Source: Nocardia cerradoensis NBRC 101014 (GTDB taxonomy: Bacteria > Actinomycetota > Actinomycetes > Mycobacteriales > Mycobacteriaceae). From it: a stretch of 55,265 bases of DNA. This document shows, one piece after another, positions 19,503 to 27,658 of this stretch. The stretch's first letter is position 1; each line of letters begins with the position of its first letter. The notes beneath the pieces were generated by a model that was not told the DNA's origin, ran no database searches, and worked only from the letters and a program-made list of their open reading frames with translations. The stretch is taken from positions 1-55,265 of the forward strand of contig NZ_BAFW01000037.1 of assembly GCF_000308535.1 (NCBI RefSeq), read 5' to 3'. The translations under genes were made by a program, and so were the position numbers.

Positions 19503-19521
19503 GCCGGCCCTCGGGGCCGGC
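19503..19521 (+). promoter_or_regulatory. Perfect hairpin 2 in the accE5 leader
   Basis: GCCGGCCC pairs with GGGCCGGC around a TCG triloop (8-bp stem), ending seven bases before the accE5 Shine-Dalgarno AGGAGG (19529-19534). It could limit readthrough or influence ribosome access. Confidence 0.5.
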
Positions 19522-19544
19522 ACAGAACAGGAGGAGTTGGCGCT

Positions 19545-19877
19545 GTGACGGCTGTGGCTGACGAAGAGATATTGCGCGCCGCCGAATTGGATTTGGCGGT
19601 CGACGAATTCGGTGACGACGACACGAAGCTCGCATCCGTCACCGCTGCCGTCGAGGTCGAGGCCGATCACGGGCCGGTGATCCGCGTCCTGAAGGGTTCG
19701 CCCACCGACGAGGACCTCGCCGCACTGGTCACCGTATTCGCCGCCGCGAGCGCGAATGCCGGTGCGCCGCAGGACCAGGGCCCGGTGGACAACTGGGGCC
19801 GGCCCACCATGATGCATCGCGGTACCTCGCCGTTCTCCCCGTACGCCTTCCCCTACCTGTCGCACATCCGCGGCTGA
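19545..19877 (+). CDS. accE5: Acyl-CoA carboxylase epsilon subunit
   Basis: The 110-residue acidic small subunit is of the actinobacterial type that bridges or stabilises the AccA3-AccD5 complex. The core RVLKGSPTDEDLAALVTVFAAA is the recognisable epsilon motif, followed by a tail ending WGRPTMMHRG...YAFPYLSHIRG. The GTG at 19545 has AGGAGG ten bases upstream; another GTG at 19554 is possible. The frame is open further upstream but passes through two perfect hairpins and loses coding character. maf begins one base after its stop. Confidence 0.9.
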   Translation: MTAVADEEILRAAELDLAVDEFGDDDTKLASVTAAVEVEADHGPVIRVLKGSPTDEDLAALVTVFAAASANAGAPQDQGPVDNWGRPTMMHRGTSPFSPYAFPYLSHIRG

Positions 19878-19878
19878 C

Positions 19879-20604
19879 GTGACGGGATTCGTTCTCGGTT
19901 CCGCCTCGCCCGCGCGGCTGCAAGTGTTGCGCGCGGCCGGGCTGGATCCGGTGGTGCGAATATCCGAGGTCGACGAGGACGCGGTGGCCGCGGCTCTGCC
20001 GCCGGACACGCCGCCCGCCGGCGTGGTCACCGCACTCGCCACGGCCAAGGCGCACACCGTGGCCGCCGCCCTGATCGCCGACGCCGCCGCGTCCGGACGC
20101 GGCCAGGCCGCTCCGGATTCCTACGGCATCGTCTCCGCGCGGGCCCCGCGCCTGGTGGACGACTGTGTGGTCGTCGGCTGTGACTCGATGCTGCTGGTCG
20201 GCGGCGTCCTACAGGGCAAGCCCCATACTCCCGACGTCGCCCGCGCCCGCTGGGCCGACATGGCCGGGCGCAGCGCCGATCTGCTGACCGGCCACTGTGT
20301 GCTGCGCCTGCGGGACGGGGCGATCGTCGCCGACGCCCACGACTGCAGCACCACCACCGTGCATTTCGCCGAACCCGGGCCGGTCGAGCTGGATGCCTAT
20401 ATCGCCACCGGCGAGCCACTGCGGGTGGCCGGTGCGTTCACCCTCGACGGAATGGGCGGCTGGTTCGTCGACCGCATCGACGGCGACCCCTCCAGCGTCA
20501 TCGGGATCGGCCTACCGCTGCTGCGTCGCCTCCTGGGCGACGTGGGCGTCGGTATTGCGCAGTTGTGGATCGGTGCGCAGCTGCGGGCCGACGCGATTGG
20601 CTGA
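19879..20604 (+). CDS. maf: Maf family nucleotide pyrophosphatase
   Basis: The 241-residue Maf/HAM1-fold protein hydrolyses non-canonical or pyrimidine nucleoside triphosphates to monophosphates. The signature SASPARLQVL (SxxRxxxL) is near the N-terminus, followed by VVGCDSMLLV with the catalytic aspartate and LQGKP. An insert between residues about 55 and 85 makes it a little longer than E. coli Maf, as usual in actinobacteria. The GTG start follows the accE5 stop by one base, so it is likely co-translated with accE5. Its 3' 93 bases overlap the convergent regulator gene. Confidence 0.93.
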   Translation: MTGFVLGSASPARLQVLRAAGLDPVVRISEVDEDAVAAALPPDTPPAGVVTALATAKAHTVAAALIADAAASGRGQAAPDSYGIVSARAPRLVDDCVVVGCDSMLLVGGVLQGKPHTPDVARARWADMAGRSADLLTGHCVLRLRDGAIVADAHDCSTTTVHFAEPGPVELDAYIATGEPLRVAGAFTLDGMGGWFVDRIDGDPSSVIGIGLPLLRRLLGDVGVGIAQLWIGAQLRADAIG

Positions 20605-21303
20605 CGGCGTCGGTAGTCGCGGCGCCGCCCCCGCCTGATCCGGGATATGGGCGGGATCCGGCAGCGTGCTCGCCAGTGCCTCCAGGTGAATCACGCACAG
20701 TTCCGGGCCCACGAACGGGTGCAGCCGGACGTTCACCGCATCGCGGCCGCCGTTGCGATCCAGGACCTCGCGCATCAGGCCCTGATGCACACCGCAGACC
20801 ACCTCGGAATGGGTGCGGGCCAATTCGCGCAATGGGCACGCGGTCAGGCGGATGTTGAGCTGGTCGCCGGTTTCGGAGGCGGGATCGCGCTCGGGGGCGA
20901 AACCCAGCTCCGAGCTCACTGTCACCGCGATGTCGCGCGCGTCGTCGAGCGAGGCGATGGGCTGCTCGAGCTGTTCGACCTTGGCGCCCCACGCTCGTCC
21001 GGCCGTCACGGCCAATTCGGAGCGCCGGCGGGGATCACTGCCGAGCTGATCGGCCAGCACCTGCGCCAGATCCTGATAACCGACCGATCGCTGTACCGCG
21101 GTGTATCCGATGCGCGGGCGGCCGCGGCCCCGGGGTGGCTGCTGGAATTGGCGGACCAGCGATTCCCGGGTGAGAACATCGAGATGAAAACGGACGGTGG
21201 TGACGTGCTGTCCGGTGATGCGCGCCAGTTCCTGGGCATCGAGAGGCTCGCTGGCGCCGCGTAGGATCGCAAGCAGGCGCCGTCGTGGCCAAGAATCGGA
21301 CAT
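20512..21303 (-). CDS. HTH regulator with conserved cysteines (SufR/ArsR-like)
   Basis: The 263-residue protein has an N-terminal winged helix (LLAILRGASEPLDAQELARI...HVTTVRFHLDVLTRESLV, about 9-52). A C-terminal effector domain contains TACPLRELARTHSEVVCGVHQGLM, a pattern found in SufR-like regulators in which the cysteines hold an iron-sulfur cluster or sense redox state. The last 60 or so residues look unstructured and run 93 bases into the 3' end of maf on the other strand. Divergent from the sulfurtransferase sseA across a gap with a large inverted repeat, so sulfur- or redox-linked control is plausible (inference). The Shine-Dalgarno GGAGGAGGGG supports the ATG at 21303. Confidence 0.82.
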   Translation of the reverse strand: MSDSWPRRRLLAILRGASEPLDAQELARITGQHVTTVRFHLDVLTRESLVRQFQQPPRGRGRPRIGYTAVQRSVGYQDLAQVLADQLGSDPRRRSELAVTAGRAWGAKVEQLEQPIASLDDARDIAVTVSSELGFAPERDPASETGDQLNIRLTACPLRELARTHSEVVCGVHQGLMREVLDRNGGRDAVNVRLHPFVGPELCVIHLEALASTLPDPAHIPDQAGAAPRLPTPSANRVGPQLRTDPQLRNTDAHVAQEATQQR

Positions 21304-21330
21304 AGCTCACCCCTCCTCCCATGTGACTTT

Positions 21331-21368
21331 ATCGGACGAAGCTGCGACTTAATCGCGCTTCATCCGAT
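21331..21368. promoter_or_regulatory. Large inverted repeat between the HTH regulator and sseA (candidate operator)
   Basis: ATCGGACGAAGC (21331-21342) and GCTTCATCCGAT (21357-21368) form 12-bp inverted arms with one mismatch and a 14-base spacer. A smaller inner pair is GCGA/TCGC. The position in a divergent gap next to a regulator gene is typical of an autoregulatory operator. Confidence 0.55.
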
Positions 21369-21461
21369 TCGTGATGTGAAACCGCCGGCGCGCATTGTTC
21401 GCACCTACGATCGGTACTGCCCAGCCGACCATCGTCTACCACGTGTGAAGGATCTTCCACC

Positions 21462-22391
21462 GTGCCCGTCGCTCCGGACTCTCATCCATCCTTCGGCTCT
21501 CATGCATATCCACCACGATTGGTAACCACCGAGTGGCTGTCGGCAAACATCGGTACGCGCGGCCTCGCGATCGTCGAGTCCAACGAGGACATCCTGCTCT
21601 ATGACATCGGCCATGTGCCAGGGGCGGTCAAGATCGATTGGCGCGCCGAGCTTACCGATCCGCTCACCCGCGACGTGATCGACGGCGCCCGTTTCGCGGA
21701 ACTCATGCGCGCGAAGGGCATCGCCCGCGACGATACGGTCGTCGTCTACGGCGACAAGGCCAACGGCACCGCCGCCGCCACCGCCTGGGTCTTCGGCCTG
21801 TTCGGCCATCCCGACGTGCGGCTGCTCGACGGCGGCCGGGAAGCATGGATCTCCGAGGCCCGCGACACCACCTTCGAGGTGCCCGACGTCGGGCTGGGGG
21901 AGTATCCGGTCGTCGAGCGTGACGACCGGGGCGGCCGGGCCTTCCTCGAGGACGTGCGGGGCTACCTGAACCGCGGCGGATCGGGCATCGGACTGGTCGA
22001 TGTGCGCGCGGTGGGTGAATACACCGGCGACGACGACCGCATCCTCGACCGGCCGGAGGAACAGTCGTTGCGCGCCGGGCACATTCCGACCGCGATCAAC
22101 ATCCCGTGGACCGCGGCCGTGGGCGGCGACGGCCGATTCCGCAGCCGTGCGGAGCTCGAGGAGATCTACGCGCCGCTGCTCGGCGCCGAGGACACCATCG
22201 TCTATTGCCGCATCGGCGAACATTCGGCACACACCTGGTTCGTGCTGACCTCGCTGCTGGGAGTGGCGAATGTGCGCAACTACGACGGCTCCTGGACGGA
22301 GTGGAGCAACGCCGTGCGCACGCCGATCGTCAAGGGAAGTGAACCGGGTCCGGCTCCGGCCGCCGTGTCGGCGGCGGCACAGTCGGTCTAA
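21462..22391 (+). CDS. sseA: Thiosulfate/3-mercaptopyruvate sulfurtransferase (tandem rhodanese)
   Basis: The 309-residue protein has two rhodanese modules: an inactive N-terminal one (about 20-150) with [11 protein letters not shown] and LDGGREAW, and a catalytic C-terminal one (about 165-295) with [12 protein letters not shown] and the active-site loop VYCRIGEHS. The catalytic Cys is present, and the usual Arg of CRIGERS is His. It transfers sulfane sulfur to cyanide or thiol acceptors. The GTG start has GAAGGA upstream. It lies between maf and accA3, as in mycobacteria (from memory). Confidence 0.94.
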   Translation: MPVAPDSHPSFGSHAYPPRLVTTEWLSANIGTRGLAIVESNEDILLYDIGHVPGAVKIDWRAELTDPLTRDVIDGARFAELMRAKGIARDDTVVVYGDKANGTAAATAWVFGLFGHPDVRLLDGGREAWISEARDTTFEVPDVGLGEYPVVERDDRGGRAFLEDVRGYLNRGGSGIGLVDVRAVGEYTGDDDRILDRPEEQSLRAGHIPTAINIPWTAAVGGDGRFRSRAELEEIYAPLLGAEDTIVYCRIGEHSAHTWFVLTSLLGVANVRNYDGSWTEWSNAVRTPIVKGSEPGPAPAAVSAAAQSV

Positions 22392-22416
22392 GGTGTTGTT
22401 CACGTCACGGGGGTCC

Positions 22417-22436
22417 GGGCTACTGTTCGGTAGCCC
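22417..22436 (+). terminator. Short hairpin after sseA
   Basis: GGGCTAC pairs with GTAGCCC around TGTTCG (7-bp stem), 25 bases after the sseA stop and upstream of accA3. No T-run follows, so termination is only a possibility. Confidence 0.35.
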
Positions 22437-22512
22437 TAGCCGTGTTCGGCGTCTGTTGGCACACTGCCTACACTCACCCGAGACGTAAGTTGTCCACAGC
22501 ACAGGAGGCTCA

Positions 22513-24315
22513 GTGCCCAGCCATGCCAGCGCGCAGATCACGAAAGTCCTGATCGCCAATCGGGGCGAGATCGCGGTGCGTGTGATCCGGGCCGCCAAGG
22601 ATGCCGGTATCGCCAGTGTCGCCGTGTACGCGGAACCGGACGCGGACGCGCCGTTCGTCAAATTGGCCGATGAGGCATTCGCGCTCGGGGGACAGACCTC
22701 GGCCGAGTCGTACCTGGTCTTCGACAAGATTCTCGACGCGGCGCGCAAGTCCGGCGCCGACGCGATCCACCCCGGTTACGGCTTCCTGTCCGAGAACGCG
22801 GACTTCGCCCAGGCCGTCCTGGACGCCGGGCTGATCTGGATCGGCCCGTCGCCGCAGTCGATTCGCGATCTGGGTGACAAGGTCACCGCGCGTCACATCG
22901 CCGAGCGCGCGCAGGCGCCGATGGCCGCGGGCACCAAGGATCCGGTGAAGGACGCGAACGAGGTCGTCGAGTTCGCCAAGCAGTACGGCGTCCCGGTGGC
23001 CATCAAGGCCGCCTTCGGTGGTGGTGGCCGCGGCATGAAGGTCGCCCACACCATCGAGGAGATTCCGGAGCTGTTCGACTCCGCCACCCGTGAGGCGACC
23101 GCCGCCTTCGGCCGCGGCGAATGCTTCGTCGAGCAGTACCTGGACAAGGCCCGCCACGTCGAGGCCCAGGTGCTGGCCGACAAGCATGGCAACGTGATCG
23201 TCGCCGGGACGCGCGACTGCTCGCTGCAGCGCCGGTTCCAGAAGCTGGTCGAGGAGGCGCCCGCGCCGTTCCTGTCCGACGAGGTCCGGGCCAAGATCCA
23301 CGAGTCCGCCAAGCGGATCTGCAAGGAGGCCGGCTACTACGGCGCCGGCACCGTGGAGTACCTGGTGCAGGGCGAGACCGTCTCCTTCCTCGAGGTCAAC
23401 ACCCGCCTGCAGGTCGAGCACCCGGTCACCGAGGAGACCTCGGGCCTGGACCTGGTGCGCTGGCAGTTCCGGATCGCCAACGGCGAGGAGCTGACCATCA
23501 CCGAGGACCCGACTCCGCGCGGCCACTCGATCGAATTCCGCATCAACGGTGAGGACGCCGGCCGCGGGTTCCTGCCCGCACCCGGCCCGGTCACCGTCTA
23601 CAAGGAGCCGTCCGGCCCCGGCGTGCGCGTCGATTCCGGCGTGGTCGCGGGCAGCGTGATCGGCGGCCAGTTCGACTCCATGCTGGCCAAGCTGATCGTC
23701 ACCGGTGAGAACCGCACCCAGGCACTGGAGCGGGCCGCGCGTGCGCTGGCCGAATATGAGATCGAGGGCCTGGCGACGGTGCTGCCGTTCGACCGCCACA
23801 TCGTGACCAACCCCGCCTTCGTCGGTGACGGCACCAAGTTCGACGTCTACACCAAGTGGATCGAGAACGAGTGGGAAAACACCATCGAGCCCTACACCGG
23901 TGGCCAGCCCATCGAGGACGAGGACGAGGGTGCGCGGCAGACGGTGGTCGTCGAGGTCGGCGGCCGTCGCCTCGAGGTGTCGCTGCCGGGCGGGTTCACC
24001 GTGGGCGCGGGCGCGGCCGGTGCCGGCAACAACGGCGCGGGCGTGATCCGCAAGAAGCCCAAGCCGCGCAAGCGTGGCGGCGCGGGCGGCTCGGCCGCCT
24101 CCGGTGACGCCGTCACCGCGCCGATGCAGGGCACCGTGGTGAAGGTGGCCGTCGAAGAGGGCCAGTCGGTCGAGGCGGGCGACCTGATCGCCGTGCTCGA
24201 GGCCATGAAGATGGAGAACCCGGTCAACGCGCACAAGTCCGGTGTGGTCACCGGGCTGGCCGTCGAGGCCGGCGCCGCCATCACCCAGGGCACCGTGCTC
24301 GCCGAAATCAAGTAG
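22513..24315 (+). CDS. accA3: Acyl-CoA carboxylase alpha subunit: biotin carboxylase plus biotin carrier
   Basis: The 600-residue fusion carboxylates biotin with ATP and bicarbonate and carries it to AccD subunits. Biotin carboxylase domain: [19 protein letters not shown], an ATP-grasp loop [10 protein letters not shown], and [16 protein letters not shown]. The biotinyl domain at the C-terminus has EAMKMEN with the target lysine at residue 566, presumably modified by BirA encoded at 27659. A Lys/Arg/Gly-rich linker precedes the biotinyl domain. GTG at 22513 has AGGAGG at proper spacing. Confidence 0.97.
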   Translation: MPSHASAQITKVLIANRGEIAVRVIRAAKDAGIASVAVYAEPDADAPFVKLADEAFALGGQTSAESYLVFDKILDAARKSGADAIHPGYGFLSENADFAQAVLDAGLIWIGPSPQSIRDLGDKVTARHIAERAQAPMAAGTKDPVKDANEVVEFAKQYGVPVAIKAAFGGGGRGMKVAHTIEEIPELFDSATREATAAFGRGECFVEQYLDKARHVEAQVLADKHGNVIVAGTRDCSLQRRFQKLVEEAPAPFLSDEVRAKIHESAKRICKEAGYYGAGTVEYLVQGETVSFLEVNTRLQVEHPVTEETSGLDLVRWQFRIANGEELTITEDPTPRGHSIEFRINGEDAGRGFLPAPGPVTVYKEPSGPGVRVDSGVVAGSVIGGQFDSMLAKLIVTGENRTQALERAARALAEYEIEGLATVLPFDRHIVTNPAFVGDGTKFDVYTKWIENEWENTIEPYTGGQPIEDEDEGARQTVVVEVGGRRLEVSLPGGFTVGAGAAGAGNNGAGVIRKKPKPRKRGGAGGSAASGDAVTAPMQGTVVKVAVEEGQSVEAGDLIAVLEAMKMENPVNAHKSGVVTGLAVEAGAAITQGTVLAEIK

Positions 24316-24330
24316 TACCAACGGTTTCCG

Positions 24331-24367
24331 TCGAAGGCCCCGCTCCGATTCGGAGCGGGGCCTTCGA
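24331..24367. terminator. Strong rho-independent-like terminator after accA3
   Basis: TCGAAGGCCCCGCTCCGA and its exact reverse complement are separated by a single T, giving an 18-bp perfect inverted repeat 15 bases after the accA3 stop. It lies between convergent genes and could serve both strands. Confidence 0.85.
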
Positions 24368-24462
24368 CGTTTCGGCGGTGATGTGCGGCAGCACTGTGCC
24401 GGTCGGCGGGTCTCCCGGGCGGGCAGGCGGCGACGCTCGTCGGCGGCCGATCGCGGGACGGG

Positions 24463-26115
24463 TTATCGGCTCGCGCCCTCGCAGGCGGTGGCGTCCTCGG
24501 CGCACGAAACGCGGTCGGTACGCGGTGTACCGGGACTGCCCTTCTTTGCCGGGGCGGGGTGGTGCTCCTCGGAATGCGCTGCGGGATGGGGAAATGGGAG
24601 CGGCGGCGGCAGAATGTTCGTCGGGAAGGGGAGCGTCCAGCGCGGTGGGATGACCGTCGTGGTGTATTCGGGTTCCGGGGTGGCCGGCGCCGCGGTGGTC
24701 GGCGCGGGAGTGTTCACCTCCGTCCGGGTGGTCGACGGCTGGTCGGACGGAGTGCGGGAGCCACTGCTGAGCAGGGCCGTGCATCCGGCGACGACCGCGA
24801 GGGCGAGGATGGCGGCGCCTATCAGGGCGGCGGCGACGACGAGAGTCGGGCGTCGTGGCGACGCGGCCGGAACATGCTGTGCCGTAACCGATTTCACCGG
24901 AAGCGACGTGCTACCCACCAGAGTGGGCCGGGGGTTACCGGCGGACGGCGGATTCGGCCGGGCGGACACCGCGTGATCTGCCGGGGCCGCCGGCGGACCA
25001 ACGGGTGCGCTCGCGTCCGGCAGGACACGAGTAGCCCGGACCGGGACAGGCGGCCGGTCGGATGCCATGCCTGCGGGTTCTGAGCCGACTCTTCTCGTTA
25101 CGGGTGCGGGCCCGGGGTGCCCGTAGGCGGCGGGTGCGGGGCTGGAGTAACCCCTCGGGGCCGGCGCGGCGTCCTGCCGGGTCGCCGCGAAGGTGGGGCC
25201 GGTCGCCCCAGGCGCAGGGCTGATGTACCTGGTCGCGGATGCCGACCCCAGCCGCGTCGTGGGTCCCTGTTCGGATTGCAGCAACGGCGGTGTGCGATCG
25301 GCGATCGTCATTCCGACGGCGGCCCGGGCCGCGGCCGCCAACTCGCCCGCGGTGCGGTAGCGGTCGCCGGCACGCTTGGCCATACCTCGCGCGACCACCG
25401 CGTCGAGGGCGGCGGGGATGTGCGCATCGGCGGCGGAGGGGCGCGGCGGGGCTTCGTGCAGGTGGGCGTGCAACTGCTGTACGGCGTCGGTATCGCCGAA
25501 CGGCCTTCGCGCGGTGAGACATTCGTACAGCACGCACGCCAGCGAGTACACGTCCGAGCGGGAGTCGCCGTGCCCGGTGAAGCGTTCCGGCGCCATATAG
25601 GCGAGCGTGCCGACCGTGAAACCGGTTGCGGTGATGGTGGTCTGCCCGGCCGCGCGGGCGATGCCGAAATCGATGAGGTAGGCGAATCCGCTGGTGTGCA
25701 CGATGATGTTGGCGGGCTTCACATCTCGATGCACCAGCCCGGCCGCGTGCGCGGCATCGAGCGCCTCGGCGATCTGCGAGGTCAGCTCGACCGCCTCCGC
25801 CGGCTCCATCGCGCTCGACCGCACCAGCCGCGCCAGGTCCACGCCCGGGATGTAGGCCATATCCAGATACAGCCGTCCGGCGTATTCGCCGAACCGATGG
25901 ATCGGCGCGATATGCGGATTGTCCAGATGCGCCCCGATCCGGGCCTCCCGCTCGAACCGCCGCCGGTAATCCGCGTCCTCGGCCGCACTCCCGGACAGGA
26001 TCTTCAGCGCGACGGTCCGCGCATCCGCGGGGTCGTACGCCAGCCACACCTCCCCGGCCGACCCCCGGCCGAGCAGTCGATCGAGCCGGTACCGCCCGAA
26101 TTCCCGCGCGGTCAC
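24463..26115 (-). CDS. Transmembrane serine/threonine protein kinase (PknB-like)
   Basis: The 550-residue Hanks-type kinase has its kinase domain at about residues 9-270: GRGSAGEV glycine loop, VALK with Lys38, LVHRDVKPANI catalytic loop, LIDFGIAR, TVGTLAYMAPE. A Pro/Ala-rich juxtamembrane segment of about 160 residues follows, then one membrane helix (VVAAALIGAAILALAVVAG) and a Pro/Thr-rich external tail without PASTA repeats. The frame is open upstream to 26796 but non-coding in character; GTG at 26115 places the kinase fold right after the start. It faces the carboxylase terminator and is divergent from the DUF1707 gene. The substrate is unknown. Confidence 0.92.
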   Translation of the reverse strand: MTAREFGRYRLDRLLGRGSAGEVWLAYDPADARTVALKILSGSAAEDADYRRRFEREARIGAHLDNPHIAPIHRFGEYAGRLYLDMAYIPGVDLARLVRSSAMEPAEAVELTSQIAEALDAAHAAGLVHRDVKPANIIVHTSGFAYLIDFGIARAAGQTTITATGFTVGTLAYMAPERFTGHGDSRSDVYSLACVLYECLTARRPFGDTDAVQQLHAHLHEAPPRPSAADAHIPAALDAVVARGMAKRAGDRYRTAGELAAAARAAVGMTIADRTPPLLQSEQGPTTRLGSASATRYISPAPGATGPTFAATRQDAAPAPRGYSSPAPAAYGHPGPAPVTRRVGSEPAGMASDRPPVPVRATRVLPDASAPVGPPAAPADHAVSARPNPPSAGNPRPTLVGSTSLPVKSVTAQHVPAASPRRPTLVVAAALIGAAILALAVVAGCTALLSSGSRTPSDQPSTTRTEVNTPAPTTAAPATPEPEYTTTVIPPRWTLPFPTNILPPPLPFPHPAAHSEEHHPAPAKKGSPGTPRTDRVSCAEDATACEGASR

Positions 26116-26391
26116 CGCATCCGCCTGATATGCGTGATATTCGGCCGAAAGCCGCCGGGGACACCGCCGCTCGCCGGTGTCGTCCGCGTCCGGAGCCCCG
26201 CGTCGCCGATCTGCGGTCGCGTCTCGGTCGGTTGTGGGGCTCGGCCCGTCGACGCTGCGACGAGCGGGGCGGCGGCGGTGCCGATGCCGCGCTGGCGGAA
26301 CATGAGACCGACGATAGTGCGGAGATGCGGCCGGCGGTACCGCGGGTGGATCGGGCCCGCTCACCGGCGCGCAGCGCGGTAATCTCGTGCC
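26116..26391. other. Divergent intergenic region, kinase / DUF1707 gene
   Basis: This gap of 276 bases has no convincing gene. It holds a TAATCT hexamer at 26380-26385, six bases before the ATG at 26392. The kinase promoter was not identified. Confidence 0.5.
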
Positions 26392-26847
26392 ATGGCTGAT
26401 TCTCCCGACGTCCGCATCGGTACCGCGGAGCGCGAGCAGGCGATGCAGCGCCTGTCGGAGCACTTCGCCGCCGGTCGGTTGTCGGTCGCCGAGTTCGACG
26501 AACGCAGCGGCCTGATCGCCGCGGCGGTGACGCGGGGTGATCTGGCGCCGGTGTTCAGCGACCTCCCGGCCGCCGTACCCGAGCCCCCGGAACCGCCGGA
26601 ACCGGCCGCGGCCCAGCCGGGCGGGCGCCGCGAATTCGCCGGTCCGATGATGGGCCTGGTGGTGATCCTGGCGCTCGTGCTGTTCTTCACCACCCACACC
26701 TGGCTCTGGTTCCTGCTCATCCCCGCGGCGGGCATCATCACCGGCGGCCTGCAGCAGCGCGGCCACGATCGCCGGCTCCTCGGCGGCGATGATCATCGCG
26801 CGCTCGACCGCCGCCGCCGTCGGCGCGACCGTCGCCGGAGGTTCTGA
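26392..26847 (+). CDS. DUF1707 domain membrane protein
   Basis: The 151-residue protein has the DUF1707 module at residues 7-55 (RIGTAEREQAMQRLSEHFAAGRLSVAEFDER), a Pro/Glu linker, a hydrophobic segment that could form two short helices (about 84-121), and a very basic C-terminus (DRRRRRRDRRRRRF-like) facing the cytoplasm. DUF1707 is common and uncharacterised in actinobacteria. The stop codon overlaps the next ATG (TGATG), so the two are translationally coupled. A leaderless promoter is likely. Confidence 0.85.
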   Translation: MADSPDVRIGTAEREQAMQRLSEHFAAGRLSVAEFDERSGLIAAAVTRGDLAPVFSDLPAAVPEPPEPPEPAAAQPGGRREFAGPMMGLVVILALVLFFTTHTWLWFLLIPAAGIITGGLQQRGHDRRLLGGDDHRALDRRRRRRDRRRRF

Positions 26848-27185
26848 TGGAGCCGATCGAGATCAACGCCGGCAGTTGGTATCTGCGCGCGCTGCGTGCC
26901 GACGACCGCATCGACGATCGCCCGGCACTGGCCGACGGCGGCATCACCGAACCCGGTTATGTCGAACGCCGTGCCCGCGAATGGGCCGAGCAGACCGGCT
27001 ATTCGTGGGCGGTGTGCGAACCCACCACCGCGGAACTGGTCGCCGAGATCGTGGTGACGCCTCGAGCCGATGGCACCGCGGAGATTTCGGGCTGGTCGCG
27101 TGCGGGCTATGATTCCGCGCTGCAGTCCGGCCTGACCGCGGTGAGCCGTTTCGTCGCCGGAGCCTTGGGCCTGCAACCTTTGTGA
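26847..27185 (+). CDS. Small protein resembling part of a GNAT acetyltransferase
   Basis: The 112-residue protein starts on the last base of the upstream stop codon. The opening (AGSWYLRALRADDRIDD), the WAVCEPTTAELVAEIVV strand and the AEISGWSRAGY segment followed by VSRFVAGALGL resemble GNAT proteins of the RimJ group. The acetyl-CoA loop R/QxxGxG/A is not recognisable, so catalytic activity is doubtful. It is coupled to a DUF1707 membrane protein; function unknown. Confidence 0.7.
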   Translation: MEPIEINAGSWYLRALRADDRIDDRPALADGGITEPGYVERRAREWAEQTGYSWAVCEPTTAELVAEIVVTPRADGTAEISGWSRAGYDSALQSGLTAVSRFVAGALGLQPL

Positions 27186-27316
27186 TTCCACCGAATATGC
27201 TGTGCCGCAGCGCTTTTCGTGGCGAGCGTCCGGGGCGGCTGACTAATTCGGTGGATTGCCCCGTGCCCGTACCCGTACGGTGAGGACTCCGAAATCAAGC
27301 ACTGGGGAGGTGCGCG

Positions 27317-27541
27317 ATGTGGGAGTGGAGTAGATCGGTCGCGGAACGGGCTACCGCGACAGCGTGGACCCGGTCGGCCGGAGAACCGGCGCCGACCGTC
27401 GTGGATCCGGAGGTCTGGGCCGAGCAGTCGGGGCGGCCGGAAGAGGCCGGCGAACCGGCCTCCGACGCCGTCATGGCATTCGGGGGAGTGGACGGACTCG
27501 TGCGCTCGATCCATCTGCCGGAGTACGACCTGGCCCGATGA
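27317..27541 (+). CDS. Small acidic hypothetical protein, 74 residues
   Basis: It has a strong Shine-Dalgarno GGGGAGG seven bases before the ATG and G/C third-position bias. The N-terminal 20 residues could form a helix (EWSRSVAERATATAW); the rest is Pro/Glu-rich with a conserved-looking end FGGVDGLVRSIHLPEYDL. A TACGGT hexamer about 40 bases upstream may be its promoter. It precedes birA on the same strand by 117 bases. I do not recognise it. Confidence 0.6.
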   Translation: MWEWSRSVAERATATAWTRSAGEPAPTVVDPEVWAEQSGRPEEAGEPASDAVMAFGGVDGLVRSIHLPEYDLAR

Positions 27542-27658
27542 GACGACCCGGGACGCGGGTGTCGCCGATATGTCGGCACCCGTATCTCGAACGACTTGAG
27601 AGGGGCGTCGCGGAGCGGCATATCGGCCGCCCGAGCCCGCAGGAGTAGCCTGCGAGGC

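Noticed and set aside
19341..19544. Longer accE5 starting at 19383
   Set aside because: The added residues would be encoded by two perfect hairpins and a Shine-Dalgarno; the GTG at 19545 is well placed.
22510..24321. 603-residue open frame opposite accA3
   Set aside because: It covers exactly the accA3 gene on the other strand, His/Asp/Leu/Gly-rich in the way of antisense reading of GC-rich genes.
24700..24860. Lipobox-like LAVVAGC in the kinase
   Set aside because: It lies inside a central membrane helix of the kinase far from the N-terminus, so it cannot be a lipoprotein signal.
26116..26796. N-terminal extension of the kinase frame to 26796
   Set aside because: The extension crosses the DUF1707 gene on the opposite strand and lacks coding character.
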